The translations under genes were made by a program, and so were the position numbers. From contig NZ_SZVW01000003.1 in NCBI RefSeq assembly GCF_007655005.1, positions 310,001-374,000 on the forward strand: 64,000 nt of DNA. The letters run 5' to 3'. The notes under the pieces are model-generated. The model did no database searches. It was not told the origin of the DNA and saw nothing but the letters and a program-made list of their open reading frames with translations. Origin of the DNA: Streptomyces tibetensis. GTDB taxonomy: Bacteria; Actinomycetota; Actinomycetes; Streptomycetales; Streptomycetaceae. This document shows positions 8,197-16,883 of the stretch, piece by piece (the first letter of the stretch is position 1; each line of letters starts with the position of its first letter).

Positions 8197-10173
8197 GTGT
8201 CAGACGTCCGTGTGATCATCCAGCGCGATTCCGAGCGGGAAGAACGCGTGGTGACGACGGGCACTACGGCCGCCGAGCTCTTCGCCGGCGAGCGCTCGAT
8301 CATCGCCGCGCGCGTGGCCGGCGAGCTCAAGGACCTGTCGTACGCCCTGTCCGAGGGCGACGAGGTCGAGGGCGTCGAGATCTCCTCCGAGGACGGCCTC
8401 AACATCCTGCGCCACTCCACCGCGCACGTCATGGCACAGGCCGTGCAGGAGCTCCACCCCGAGGCCAAGCTCGGCATCGGCCCGCCCGTCAAGGACGGCT
8501 TCTACTACGACTTCGACGTCGAGAAGCCGTTCACGCCCGAGGATCTCAAGGCCATCGAGAAGAAGATGCAGGAGATCCAGAAGCGGGGGCAGCGCTTCTC
8601 CCGCCGCGTGGTGACCGACGAGGCCGCCCGCGAGGAGCTGGCCGACGAGCCCTACAAGCTGGAGCTGATCGGCCTCAAGGGCTCCGCCTCGTCCGACGAC
8701 GGCGCGGACGTCGAGGTCGGCGCCGGTGAGCTGACGATCTACGACAACCTGGACGCCAAGACCGGCGACCTGTGCTGGAAGGACCTCTGCCGGGGCCCGC
8801 ACCTGCCGTCCACCCGGGCCATCCCGGCGTTCAAGCTGATGCGCAACGCGGCCGCCTACTGGCGCGGCAGCGAGAAGAACCCCATGCTCCAGCGCATCTA
8901 CGGCACCGCCTGGCCCACCAAGGACGAGCTGAAGGCGCACCTGGAGTTCCTCGCCGAGGCCGAGAAGCGCGACCACCGCAAGCTGGGCAGCGAGCTGGAC
9001 CTGTTCTCCGTCCCCGAGCAGATCGGCTCCGGCCTCGCCGTCTTCCACCCCAAGGGCGGCATCATCCGCCGGGTCATGGAGGACTACTCGCGCCGCCGGC
9101 ACGAGGAGGAGGGCTACGAGTTCGTCTACACCCCGCACGCCACCAAGGGGAAGCTCTTCGAGACCTCGGGCCACCTGGACTGGTACGCCGACGGCATGTA
9201 CCCGCCCATGCAGCTCGACGAGGGCGTGGACTACTACCTCAAGCCCATGAACTGCCCGATGCACAACCTGATCTTCGACGCGCGCGGGCGTTCCTACCGT
9301 GAACTGCCGCTGCGCCTCTTCGAGTTCGGGACCGTGTACCGGTACGAGAAGTCCGGCGTCGTGCACGGCCTGACCCGCGCCCGCGGCTTCACCCAGGACG
9401 ACGCGCACATCTACTGCACCCGCGAGCAGATGTCGGAGGAGCTCGACAAGACGCTCACCTTCGTCCTCGGCCTGCTGCGCGACTACGGCCTGACCGACTT
9501 CTACCTGGAGCTGTCCACCAAGGACCCGGAGAAGTTCGTCGGCTCCGACGAGGCCTGGGAAGAGGCCACGGAGACGCTGCGCCAGGTCGCCGAGAAGCAG
9601 GGCCTGCCCCTCGTCCCCGACCCGGGCGGCGCCGCCTTCTACGGCCCGAAGATCTCCGTGCAGACCAAGGACGCCATCGGCCGCACCTGGCAGATGTCGA
9701 CGATCCAGCTCGACTTCAACCTGCCGGAGCGCTTCGACCTGGAGTACACCTCCGCGGACGGCTCCAAGCAGCGCCCCGTCATGATCCACCGCGCGCTGTT
9801 CGGCTCCATCGAGCGCTTCTTCGCGGTGCTCCTGGAGCACTACGCGGGCGCCTTCCCGGCGTGGCTGGCCCCCGTCCAGGCGGTCGGCATCCCGATCGGC
9901 GACGCGCACGTGGAGTACCTGGAGAAGTTCGCCGCCGCGGCCAAGAAGAAGGGCCTGCGCGTCGAGGTCGACTCCTCCTCCGACCGCATGCAGAAGAAGA
10001 TCCGCAACGCCCAGAAGCAGAAGGTGCCCTTCATGGTCATCGCGGGCGACGAGGACATGTCCCACGAGTCCGTGTCCTTCCGCTACCGCGACGGTTCGCA
10101 GGAGAACGGCATCCCCTTCGACGAGGCCATCGCGAAGATCCAGAAGGTCGTCGAGGAGCGCGCCCAGGTCTGA
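8197..10173 (+). CDS. thrS: threonyl-tRNA synthetase
   Basis: 658 aa, class II synthetase that charges tRNA-Thr. The start is GTG 8197, preceded by AGGAGAG. Residues 1-60 form the TGS domain. The editing/SAD domain has HSTAH (73-77) and the DLCRGPH segment. The catalytic core carries the motif 2 region around [23 protein letters not shown] with zinc-ligand candidates in MNCPMH and HRALFG. The C-terminal 110 residues ([21 protein letters not shown] onward) are the anticodon-binding domain. In mycobacteria thrS also precedes a HIT-family gene and the PIM biosynthesis genes, as here. Length is normal for the family. Confidence 0.97.
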   Translation: MSDVRVIIQRDSEREERVVTTGTTAAELFAGERSIIAARVAGELKDLSYALSEGDEVEGVEISSEDGLNILRHSTAHVMAQAVQELHPEAKLGIGPPVKDGFYYDFDVEKPFTPEDLKAIEKKMQEIQKRGQRFSRRVVTDEAAREELADEPYKLELIGLKGSASSDDGADVEVGAGELTIYDNLDAKTGDLCWKDLCRGPHLPSTRAIPAFKLMRNAAAYWRGSEKNPMLQRIYGTAWPTKDELKAHLEFLAEAEKRDHRKLGSELDLFSVPEQIGSGLAVFHPKGGIIRRVMEDYSRRRHEEEGYEFVYTPHATKGKLFETSGHLDWYADGMYPPMQLDEGVDYYLKPMNCPMHNLIFDARGRSYRELPLRLFEFGTVYRYEKSGVVHGLTRARGFTQDDAHIYCTREQMSEELDKTLTFVLGLLRDYGLTDFYLELSTKDPEKFVGSDEAWEEATETLRQVAEKQGLPLVPDPGGAAFYGPKISVQTKDAIGRTWQMSTIQLDFNLPERFDLEYTSADGSKQRPVMIHRALFGSIERFFAVLLEHYAGAFPAWLAPVQAVGIPIGDAHVEYLEKFAAAAKKKGLRVEVDSSSDRMQKKIRNAQKQKVPFMVIAGDEDMSHESVSFRYRDGSQENGIPFDEAIAKIQKVVEERAQV

Positions 10174-10182
10174 TCACACCGT

Positions 10183-10216
10183 GCAAAGGCCCCCGGGGAG
10201 ATCCGGGGGCCTTTGC
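10183..10216 (+). terminator. terminator after thrS
   Basis: A perfect 14-bp stem (GCAAAGGCCCCCGG and its complement) with a 6-nt loop starts 10 nt after the thrS stop. There is no T-run, as is usual in this genome type. Confidence 0.8.
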
Positions 10217-10250
10217 CGTCCCCCCAGCTCGACGCCATATGCTGCACTGC

Positions 10251-10799
10251 ATGACGAGTGAGCCGGAGCAGCAGCTGGGAGTGGGGACGCAGGACGCGTT
10301 CCAGCGTCTGTGGACGCCGCATCGGATGGCCTACATCCAGGGCGAGAACAAGCCCACCGGCCCGGGCGCCGGCGACGGCTGCCCCTTCTGCTCGATCCCG
10401 GCCAAGTCCGACGAGGACGGGCTCGTCGTCCGGCGCGGCGAGCAGGTCTACGCGGTGCTCAACCTCTACCCGTACAACGGCGGCCACCTGATGACCGTGC
10501 CCTACCGGCACGTCGCCGACTACACCGACCTCACCGCGGGGGAGACCGCCGAACTCGGAGAGCTCACCAAGCAGGCGATGACGGCCCTGCGCACGGCCTC
10601 CGGCGCCCACGGCTTCAACATCGGCATGAACCAGGGCACGGTCGCCGGCGCGGGCATCGCCGCACACCTGCACCAGCACATCGTGCCGCGCTGGGGCGGG
10701 GACACGAACTTCATGCCCGTGGTCGGGCACACGCGTGTGCTGCCGCAGCTCCTGGCGGACACGCGGAAGATGCTGGCGGAGGCCTGGCCGACCGCTTGA
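10251..10799 (+). CDS. HIT-family protein, probable Ap4A phosphorylase
   Basis: 182 aa from ATG 10251; an ATG 12 nt upstream is an alternative. The histidine triad HLHQHIV (H139, H141, H143) gives the nucleotide hydrolase/transferase active site, and a CPFC pair (C44, C47) is usual in the zinc-binding subgroup. The mycobacterial gene in the same position next to thrS and pgsA (Rv2613c) is an Ap4A phosphorylase, which supports that assignment. It would split diadenosine tetraphosphate made by aminoacyl-tRNA synthetases. Specificity is inferred from context, not seen in the sequence. Confidence 0.85.
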   Translation: MTSEPEQQLGVGTQDAFQRLWTPHRMAYIQGENKPTGPGAGDGCPFCSIPAKSDEDGLVVRRGEQVYAVLNLYPYNGGHLMTVPYRHVADYTDLTAGETAELGELTKQAMTALRTASGAHGFNIGMNQGTVAGAGIAAHLHQHIVPRWGGDTNFMPVVGHTRVLPQLLADTRKMLAEAWPTA

Positions 10800-10819
10800 T
10801 TGCGGCGGGTGCGGCCTAC

Positions 10820-10887
10820 CCCAGCCCGTCCGGCGTTTGAGGACGAGGCCGTTCAGGCCGATGGGGGTCTGGGGGCGCAGCCCCCAG
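10820..10887. repeat. dispersed Streptomyces-type intergenic repeat with hairpin
   Basis: The gap after the HIT gene contains CCAGCCCGTCCGGCGTTTGA followed by a GACGAGGCCG block and a perfect hairpin CTGGGGGC-GCA-GCCCCCAG (10869-10887). From memory, near-identical sequences are scattered through Streptomyces intergenic DNA. The hairpin may serve as a bidirectional terminator between the convergent HIT and membrane protein genes. Confidence 0.55.
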
Positions 10888-10937
10888 GGGCACCAGCCAC
10901 CGCTGGCCCGGGGATGATCGGCTCGACCGCCGGAGGC

Positions 10938-12653
10938 CTACGCGTCGTACACATCCGCCTTCTTCGGCGAAGCCTCCTGCACCGCCCCGCTGAGCGCCGC
11001 CGACCTGGACCCGAACTTCTCCACGTCCACCCCGTTCTCCCGCAGCACCTTCAGCGCCGCCGTGTGCACCACCCGCAGCACCGGCGTGGCAGCCCGCAGC
11101 GCGTCGTCGGCCATGAACCGGTGCCGCCACGGCTGGTCGGCCCACGCGTGCCGCAGGCCGAACGGCTCCGGCAGCGTCAGACTGCCGCCGAGCCAGTTCA
11201 GCACCGGCGGGTACCAGGTCAGCGGGGCGCGCGCGGCCAGCCGTACCACCTCGTCGGCGTCGATCAGCGGGAGCTTCACCGTGCGGGTCTCCCAGAACCG
11301 GAGCGACTTCTGGACCGTCTTCTCCTTGGCGGCGGGCTTCTCGTTGAACAGGGAGTTCACCGGCCCCAGGGCGTGCCCGGTGACCTCGATGCGCAGCGTG
11401 TCGTGCAGCACGGTCACCGTGATCAGCATCGTGATCACCAGGTGGCCGTCCCACAGGGTCCACTGCACGCCCAGGTAGTGCCGGTCGCCGCTGCCGAACT
11501 GCTGCTTGTTGCAGATGTCCTGTATGGCGTGGGTCCGGACCGTGTACGCGTCGACGTCCGTGCCGCTCGGTCGGGACACCTCCGTCGCCTTCTCGCCGAT
11601 CGGCGTGACGACCCAGTGCGTGATGGACGGCTTGGGGAAACCGCCGGTGTTGATGGACGTGCGCTCCAGCATGCCGAGACCGCCCTGGATCGCCACGATG
11701 ACGTCCCAGCTGCGGAACGGGTGGAACTCCTTGCCCGGCTCGGCGGAGACCAGTTCCTCGGCCAGCTGCCAGCTGCCCCACCGCGTGCCCATGCCGAGTA
11801 TGCCCTTGGGACCGGCGTAGAAGACCGAGTTGGACCGCTGCTCGGCGGCGAGGCGGGCCAGCTCCTTGCGGACCTGCTCGGCCGCGTCACCGGGGTTGCC
11901 GGGGACGGCCTCGGGGATCTTGGCGCCGACACCGCCGCCCGACAGCAGGCTCGACCAGCGCTCCCGCAGGTCCCGGGCGGTCCGCTCGCAGATGTGCTTG
12001 GCCCAGAACCAGCCGACGACCGGCATGATCACCGCCGCGCGCCCGTACAGGGCCCAGAACCCGGTGAACGGCATGCGCAGCAGGAACAGCACGGCCAGTG
12101 CGCTCACCGCGACCAGCAGCGTCGTGGCCAGGGCGCCCGCACGCTTGTCCTCGCGCTTGGCCATGGTGGTGCGCAGGGTGAACACCAGCAGCCACACCAG
12201 GAAGCCCGGCAGGAACAGGAGCCCGCAGATCACCGTGATCGCCGACAGCCAGTTGTCGCGGTCCCGGCGGATGCGGTGGGCCGCCAGGCAGTGCTCCACG
12301 ACGACCTGGGGCTCGATGCCGAAGGACTGGATGACCGGCTTGCGCCCGGCCCCCAGCATCCGGTCGATCACCGCGCGCGAGAAGGCCTCGCCGAGCCTGG
12401 GGCGGAAGATCTTCGCCCAGGAGCGCGGCGGGGTCACCTTCGACTGGTGCCACTCGTTGTCGGCGGCCAGGATCTTGGTGACCTCGTCGTCCCGGTACGC
12501 CGCCGCGGCCAGCGCGTAGGTCGCCGCCGTCTGGCCGCTCGCACCCGCGAGAGGAACCTGCGCTCCCGGGCTGAAGTCGAATCCGTCCGTCACTGCCGCC
12601 CCCATCGCTGCCGCATCCGCATCTGCGGCCTTCCCGACTTCCGCGCTGCGCAC
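10938..12653 (-). CDS. membrane protein of unknown function
   Basis: 571 aa from GTG 12653. ATG 12605 and GTG 12593 are possible later starts, and GTG 12593 has GGGGGCGG just upstream, so the true N-terminus may be about 20 residues shorter. Three hydrophobic segments (about 137-162, 175-196 and 197-220) form a membrane hairpin region. The remaining 350 residues are a soluble, probably cytoplasmic, domain. The first 130 residues (ATYALAAAAYRDDEVTKILAADNEWHQS) are helical and charged. No family is recognised. The gene reads opposite to the thrS-HIT-pgsA set and splits it. Confidence 0.65.
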   Translation of the reverse strand: MRSAEVGKAADADAAAMGAAVTDGFDFSPGAQVPLAGASGQTAATYALAAAAYRDDEVTKILAADNEWHQSKVTPPRSWAKIFRPRLGEAFSRAVIDRMLGAGRKPVIQSFGIEPQVVVEHCLAAHRIRRDRDNWLSAITVICGLLFLPGFLVWLLVFTLRTTMAKREDKRAGALATTLLVAVSALAVLFLLRMPFTGFWALYGRAAVIMPVVGWFWAKHICERTARDLRERWSSLLSGGGVGAKIPEAVPGNPGDAAEQVRKELARLAAEQRSNSVFYAGPKGILGMGTRWGSWQLAEELVSAEPGKEFHPFRSWDVIVAIQGGLGMLERTSINTGGFPKPSITHWVVTPIGEKATEVSRPSGTDVDAYTVRTHAIQDICNKQQFGSGDRHYLGVQWTLWDGHLVITMLITVTVLHDTLRIEVTGHALGPVNSLFNEKPAAKEKTVQKSLRFWETRTVKLPLIDADEVVRLAARAPLTWYPPVLNWLGGSLTLPEPFGLRHAWADQPWRHRFMADDALRAATPVLRVVHTAALKVLRENGVDVEKFGSRSAALSGAVQEASPKKADVYDA

Positions 12654-12695
12654 ACCTGTTGATCAGGTCATCAGCGTATCCGTCCACACCGGCGT

Positions 12696-12732
12696 GCGGG
12701 GGCGGGCGGCCTGTCAAGCCGTCCGCCCCCGC
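12696..12732 (-). terminator. hairpin downstream of the EF-G2 gene
   Basis: A 14-bp stem with one mismatch (GCGGGGGCGGGCGG against CCGTCCGCCCCCGC) around a 9-nt loop lies between the stop of the EF-G2-type gene and the start of the next minus-strand gene, so the two genes are probably separate transcription units. Confidence 0.65.
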
Positions 12733-12775
12733 GGAGGGGAGCCCACACGAGGGCACTTGGTGGCGCCGGCGCCAA

Positions 12776-14974
12776 CTACGAGGCTTTGCGCTCCTCTTCA
12801 CGCACCCGGTCCGCGACCTGCTGCGGCATCGGTTCGTGCCGCGCGTACCGGCGGCTGAACGCCGCCGTGCCGTGCGCCATCGACCGCAGGTCGATCGCGT
12901 ACCGGTCGATCTCGATCTCGGGCACCTCGGCCCGGATCAGGGTGCGCCCGCCGGGTGTCTGCTCGGTGCCGAGCACCCGGCCGCGCCGCCCCGACAGGTC
13001 GCTCATCACGGCGCCCACGAAGTCGTCGCCGACCAGCACGGACACCTCGGCCACCGGCTCCAGCAGATGGATCTTCGCGTCGGCCGCGGCCTCCCGCAGC
13101 GCGAGCGCGCCGGCCGTCTGGAACGCGGCGTCGGAGGAGTCCACCGAGTGCGCCTTGCCGTCCAGGAGGGTCACCCGTACGTCGAGGAGCGGGTAACCGG
13201 CCGCGACTCCCCTGGCCGCCTGTGCGCGTATGCCCTTCTCCACCGACGGGATGAACTGCCGGGGCACGGCGCCGCCCACGACCTTGTCGACGAACTCGAT
13301 GCCGGACCCGCCGGGCAGCGGCTCGACCTCGATCTCGCAGATGGCGAACTGCCCGTGCCCGCCGGACTGCTTGACGTGCCTGCCCCGGCCGGCCGACCTG
13401 GTCGCGAACGTCTCGCGCAGGGACACCCGGTGCGGCACGACGTCGACCTGGACGCCGTACCGGCTGCGCAGCCGCTCCAGGGCCACGTCGGCGTGCGCCT
13501 CGCCCAGGCACCACAGCACCACCTGGTGGGTGTCCTGGTTCTGTTCCAGCCGCATCGTCGGGTCCTCGGCCACCAGCCGGGCCAGACCCTGGGAGAGCTT
13601 GTCCTCGTCCGGTTTGCTGTGGGCCTGGATGGCCAGCGGCAGCAGCGGGTCGGGCATCTGCCACGGCTCCATGAGCAGCGGGTCGTCCTTGGCGGACAGG
13701 GTGTCGCCGGTCTCGGCGCGGCCCAGCTTCGCCACACAGGCCAGGTCACCCGCGATGACGTGCGACACCGGGCGCTGCTGTTTGCCGAACGGCGTGGACA
13801 GGGCGCCGATCCGCTCGTCGACGTCGTGGTCCTCGTGCCCCCGGTCGGCCAGCCCGTGCCCGGAGACGTGGACCGTCTGGTCGGCGCGCAGGGTGCCGGA
13901 GAACAGCCGGATCAGCGACAGCCGGCCCACATAAGGGTCGGAGGAGGTCTTCACGACCTCCGCGACCAGCGGAGCGCCCGGGTCGCACGGCTTGAGCTCG
14001 CGCGGCTTTCCGTCGATCGTCGTCACCCGCACCGTCTCGTGCTCCAGGGGCGTCGGGAAGCCCCGCGTGATCAGCTCCAGCAGCTCCAGGGTGCCGAGGC
14101 CCTGCCGGGCGCCCTCACCCGCGGGGGCGGCGGCCAGCACGGGGAAGAAGACGCCCCGTGCGACGGCGCGTTCCAGATCCTGGATGAGCGTTCCGACGTC
14201 GATCGGCTCCCCGCCGAGGTAGCGGTCCATGAGGGTCTCGTCCTCGCTCTCGGAGATGATCCCCTCGATGAGACGGTTGCGGGCCTCCTCGATCAGTGGC
14301 AGCTGGTCCTCGCCGGGTTCGGACTCCTTGCACTCGCCGGTCGAGTAGTCGAACAGCTTCTGCGACAGCAGGCCGATCAGCCCGGTCACGGGGGCGTGCC
14401 CGTCCGGGGCCTGAGGGCCGTGCAGCGGCAGGTAGAGCGGCAGGACCGCGTCGGGGTCGTCCGCGCCGAAGGCCTCCGCGCAGGTCCGGGTCATCTCCTC
14501 GAAGTCGGAACGCGCCGACTCCAGGTGCGTGACGACGATGGCCCGGGGCATGCCCACGGCCGCGCACTCCTCCCACACCATGCGGGTCGAGCCGTCCACG
14601 CCGTCCGAGGCCGAGACGACGAAGAGGGCCGCGTCCGCCGCGCGCAGACCGGCCCTGAGCTCACCGACGAAGTCGGCGTATCCGGGGGTGTCGAGCAGAT
14701 TGACCTTGATGCCGTCCCACTCGACGGGCACCAGGGAGAGCTGTACCGAGCGCTGCTGCCGGTGCTCGATGTCGTCATAGTCGGAGACGGTGCCGCCGTC
14801 CTCCACACGGCCCGCCCGGTTGACCGCCCCCGCCGTGAGTGCGAGGGCTTCGACCAACGTGGTCTTTCCCGATCCGGAGTGGCCGACCAGCACCACATTC
14901 CGTACGGACTGAGGGTGGTCGGCCGCTTGTGCCCTGCCGGCGGCCCCAGGGTGTGTCTGTGCCTTGTCGCCCAT
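12776..14974 (-). CDS. elongation factor G-like protein (EF-G2 type)
   Basis: 732 aa from ATG 14974 with GGGAGG upstream. The domain order is that of EF-G: GTPase domain with P-loop GHSGSGKTT (31-39), switch II DTPGYADF (95-102), then domains II to V. The C-terminal half matches mycobacterial EF-G2 (Rv0120c) well, for example QSGGHGQFAICEIEVEPLPGG and VLGTEQTPGGRT. Two GTPase motifs depart from translational EF-G: the histidine of DTPGH is Tyr99, and the NKxD motif reads THLE (149-152). Mycobacterial EF-G2 is reported to lack ribosome-dependent GTPase activity, so a role other than translocation is likely. A separate canonical fusA is expected elsewhere in the genome. Confidence 0.85.
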   Translation of the reverse strand: MGDKAQTHPGAAGRAQAADHPQSVRNVVLVGHSGSGKTTLVEALALTAGAVNRAGRVEDGGTVSDYDDIEHRQQRSVQLSLVPVEWDGIKVNLLDTPGYADFVGELRAGLRAADAALFVVSASDGVDGSTRMVWEECAAVGMPRAIVVTHLESARSDFEEMTRTCAEAFGADDPDAVLPLYLPLHGPQAPDGHAPVTGLIGLLSQKLFDYSTGECKESEPGEDQLPLIEEARNRLIEGIISESEDETLMDRYLGGEPIDVGTLIQDLERAVARGVFFPVLAAAPAGEGARQGLGTLELLELITRGFPTPLEHETVRVTTIDGKPRELKPCDPGAPLVAEVVKTSSDPYVGRLSLIRLFSGTLRADQTVHVSGHGLADRGHEDHDVDERIGALSTPFGKQQRPVSHVIAGDLACVAKLGRAETGDTLSAKDDPLLMEPWQMPDPLLPLAIQAHSKPDEDKLSQGLARLVAEDPTMRLEQNQDTHQVVLWCLGEAHADVALERLRSRYGVQVDVVPHRVSLRETFATRSAGRGRHVKQSGGHGQFAICEIEVEPLPGGSGIEFVDKVVGGAVPRQFIPSVEKGIRAQAARGVAAGYPLLDVRVTLLDGKAHSVDSSDAAFQTAGALALREAAADAKIHLLEPVAEVSVLVGDDFVGAVMSDLSGRRGRVLGTEQTPGGRTLIRAEVPEIEIDRYAIDLRSMAHGTAAFSRRYARHEPMPQQVADRVREEERKAS

Positions 14975-15026
14975 GATCCTGCCTCCCGTGCACGGTGAGG
15001 TCACTGTGGGCGCGGACACGCGGAAT

Positions 15027-15062
15027 CCTCCCCCAGACTCCGTCCGGGGGTACCCCCAGCGG
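15027..15062. repeat. Streptomyces-type palindromic repeat in a divergent gap
   Basis: The 302-bp gap between the divergent EF-G2 and pgsA genes contains a CCCCCAGACTCCGTCCGGGG block ending in the 12-bp palindrome GGGGGTACCCCC (15046-15057). Similar hairpin-forming blocks are, from memory, common in Streptomyces intergenic DNA. A TACGAT -10-like hexamer follows at about 15216-15221. Nothing else is seen in the gap. Confidence 0.5.
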
Positions 15063-15276
15063 TGGTGGCTCCGGCGACGCCCGCGGTCATTCGACCTTCC
15101 CACTCCCGTCACGGCGCGTCCATACGAACGACGTGAGCGCGCCGCCCACCAGGGGCTCGCGGGTTCCCCCGAAAGGGGTCCGGGTGCCCGCACCTCGCCC
15201 ACGCGCGCGCGTGACTACGATGGGCCAGCCGGTGGCCAGCAGGGGCCAGACGGCGACACCGACCCTCGGGAAGGCC

Positions 15277-15978
15277 ATGCTGAACAAGTACGCGCGTGCA
15301 TTCTTCACGCGTGTCCTCACACCGTTCGCCGCGTTTCTCATCCGCCGGGGCGTCAGCCCCGACACGGTCACGCTCCTCGGCACCGCCGGTGTGGTCGCGG
15401 GCGCACTGGTCTTCTACCCCATGGGCGAGTTCTTCTGGGGCACGGTCGTGATCACGCTGTTCGTGTTCTCCGACCTCGTCGACGGCAACATGGCGCGTCA
15501 GCTCGGCCGCTCCAGCCGCTGGGGCGCCTTCCTGGACTCCACGCTCGACCGGGTCGCCGACGGCGCGATCTTCGGCGGCTTCATCCTCTGGTACGCGGGA
15601 GGGGGCGACGACCTCGTCCTGTGCGCGGTCTCGATCTTCTGCCTGGCCAGCGGCCAGGTGGTGTCGTACACCAAGGCCCGGGGCGAGTCGATCGGCCTGC
15701 CGGTGGCGGTCAACGGGCTCGTCGAGCGTGCCGAGCGGCTGGTGATCTCCCTGGTCGCGGCGGGGCTCGCGGGCCTGCACAAGTTCGGTGTGCCCGGCAT
15801 CCGGTACCTGCTGCCCGTCGCTCTGTGGATCGTCGCCGTGGGCAGCCTCGTCACGCTGATCCAGCGGGTCGTCACGGTCCGCAGGGAATCCGCGGAGGCG
15901 GAGGCGGCCGCGCAGGGCGAGCAGGACGATGAGGACGAGCAGCAGAACGCCTCTCACGGGAGCGAGGCGGCCACGTGA
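15277..15978 (+). CDS. pgsA: CDP-alcohol phosphatidyltransferase (PgsA-type, probable phosphatidylinositol phosphate synthase)
   Basis: 233 aa from ATG 15277. An ATG at 15220 would add 19 residues but overlaps a TACGAT -10-like hexamer, so the shorter start is preferred. The signature D-x2-DG-x2-AR-x8-G-x3-D-x3-D is complete: D66, D69-G70, A73-R74, G83, D87, D91. It transfers a phosphatidyl group from CDP-diacylglycerol to an alcohol; in actinobacteria the copy beside patA and pimA uses inositol 1-phosphate, the first step toward phosphatidylinositol and PIMs. About six membrane helices are visible. The C-terminal 25 residues are acidic and Gln-rich. The stop overlaps the patA start (GTGA). 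Confidence 0.9.
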   Translation: MLNKYARAFFTRVLTPFAAFLIRRGVSPDTVTLLGTAGVVAGALVFYPMGEFFWGTVVITLFVFSDLVDGNMARQLGRSSRWGAFLDSTLDRVADGAIFGGFILWYAGGGDDLVLCAVSIFCLASGQVVSYTKARGESIGLPVAVNGLVERAERLVISLVAAGLAGLHKFGVPGIRYLLPVALWIVAVGSLVTLIQRVVTVRRESAEAEAAAQGEQDDEDEQQNASHGSEAAT

Positions 15979-16883
15979 GCGCACAGGACCGGCTGACGGA
16001 CGCGCTGTACGGCCTCGGCTGGAGCACGGTCAAGAAGCTCCCCGAGCCGGCCGCCGTACGCCTCGGCCGCACCATCGCCGACCTCGCCTGGAAGCAGCGC
16101 GGCAAGGGTGTCCAGCGCCTGGAGAGCAACTACGCGCGCGTGGTGCCCGGCGCGAGTCCGGAAGCCCTCGCCGAACTGTCCCGCGCGGGCATGCGCTCCT
16201 ACCTGCGCTACTGGATGGAGTCCTTCCGCCTCCCGGCCTGGAGCAAGGAGCGGATCAAGGCCGGTTTCGAGGCCAAGGACCTGCACCACCTCACCGAGGG
16301 CCTGGCCGCGGGCAAGGGCGTCGTACTCGCCCTGCCGCACCTGGCCAACTGGGACCTCGCCGGCGCCTGGGTCACCACGAAGCTCGGCATCCCGTTCACC
16401 ACGGTCGCCGAGCGGCTGAAGCCCGAGACGCTCTACGACCGGTTCGTCGCCTACCGCGAGGGCCTCGGCATGGAGGTCCTGCCGCACAGCGGCGGCACCG
16501 CCTTCGGCACCCTGGCCCGGCGGCTGCGCGAGGGCGGCCTCGTCTGCCTGGTCGCCGACCGTGACCTGTCCGCCTCCGGCGTGGAGGTGGACTTCTTCGG
16601 CGACACGGCCCGCATGCCGGCCGGACCCGCCCTGCTCGCCCAGCAGACCGGCGCCCTGCTGCTGCCCGTCACCCTCTGGTACGACGACTCGCCCGTGATG
16701 CGGGGCCGCGTCCACCCGGCCGTCGAGGTGCCCGAGTCGGGCACGCGCGCCGAGAAGACGTCCGTCATGACACAGGCGCTGGCCGACGCCTTCGCCACGG
16801 GGATCGCCGACCATCCGTCGGACTGGCACATGCTGCAGCGCCTGTGGCTCGCGGACCTCGACCCCGCGAAGGGACGCCCGTGA
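15975..16883 (+). CDS. phosphatidylinositol mannoside acyltransferase (PatA-like)
   Basis: 302 aa from a GTG that overlaps the pgsA stop by 4 nt. The catalytic HX4D motif of LPLAT/HtrB acyltransferases is HLANWD (H122, D127). It would add an acyl chain to the mannose of PIM at the inner face of the membrane. The position between pgsA and pimA matches the mycobacterial Rv2611c arrangement. No strong membrane helix is seen, consistent with a peripheral membrane enzyme. Its own stop overlaps the pimA start. Confidence 0.88.
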   Translation: MSAQDRLTDALYGLGWSTVKKLPEPAAVRLGRTIADLAWKQRGKGVQRLESNYARVVPGASPEALAELSRAGMRSYLRYWMESFRLPAWSKERIKAGFEAKDLHHLTEGLAAGKGVVLALPHLANWDLAGAWVTTKLGIPFTTVAERLKPETLYDRFVAYREGLGMEVLPHSGGTAFGTLARRLREGGLVCLVADRDLSASGVEVDFFGDTARMPAGPALLAQQTGALLLPVTLWYDDSPVMRGRVHPAVEVPESGTRAEKTSVMTQALADAFATGIADHPSDWHMLQRLWLADLDPAKGRP

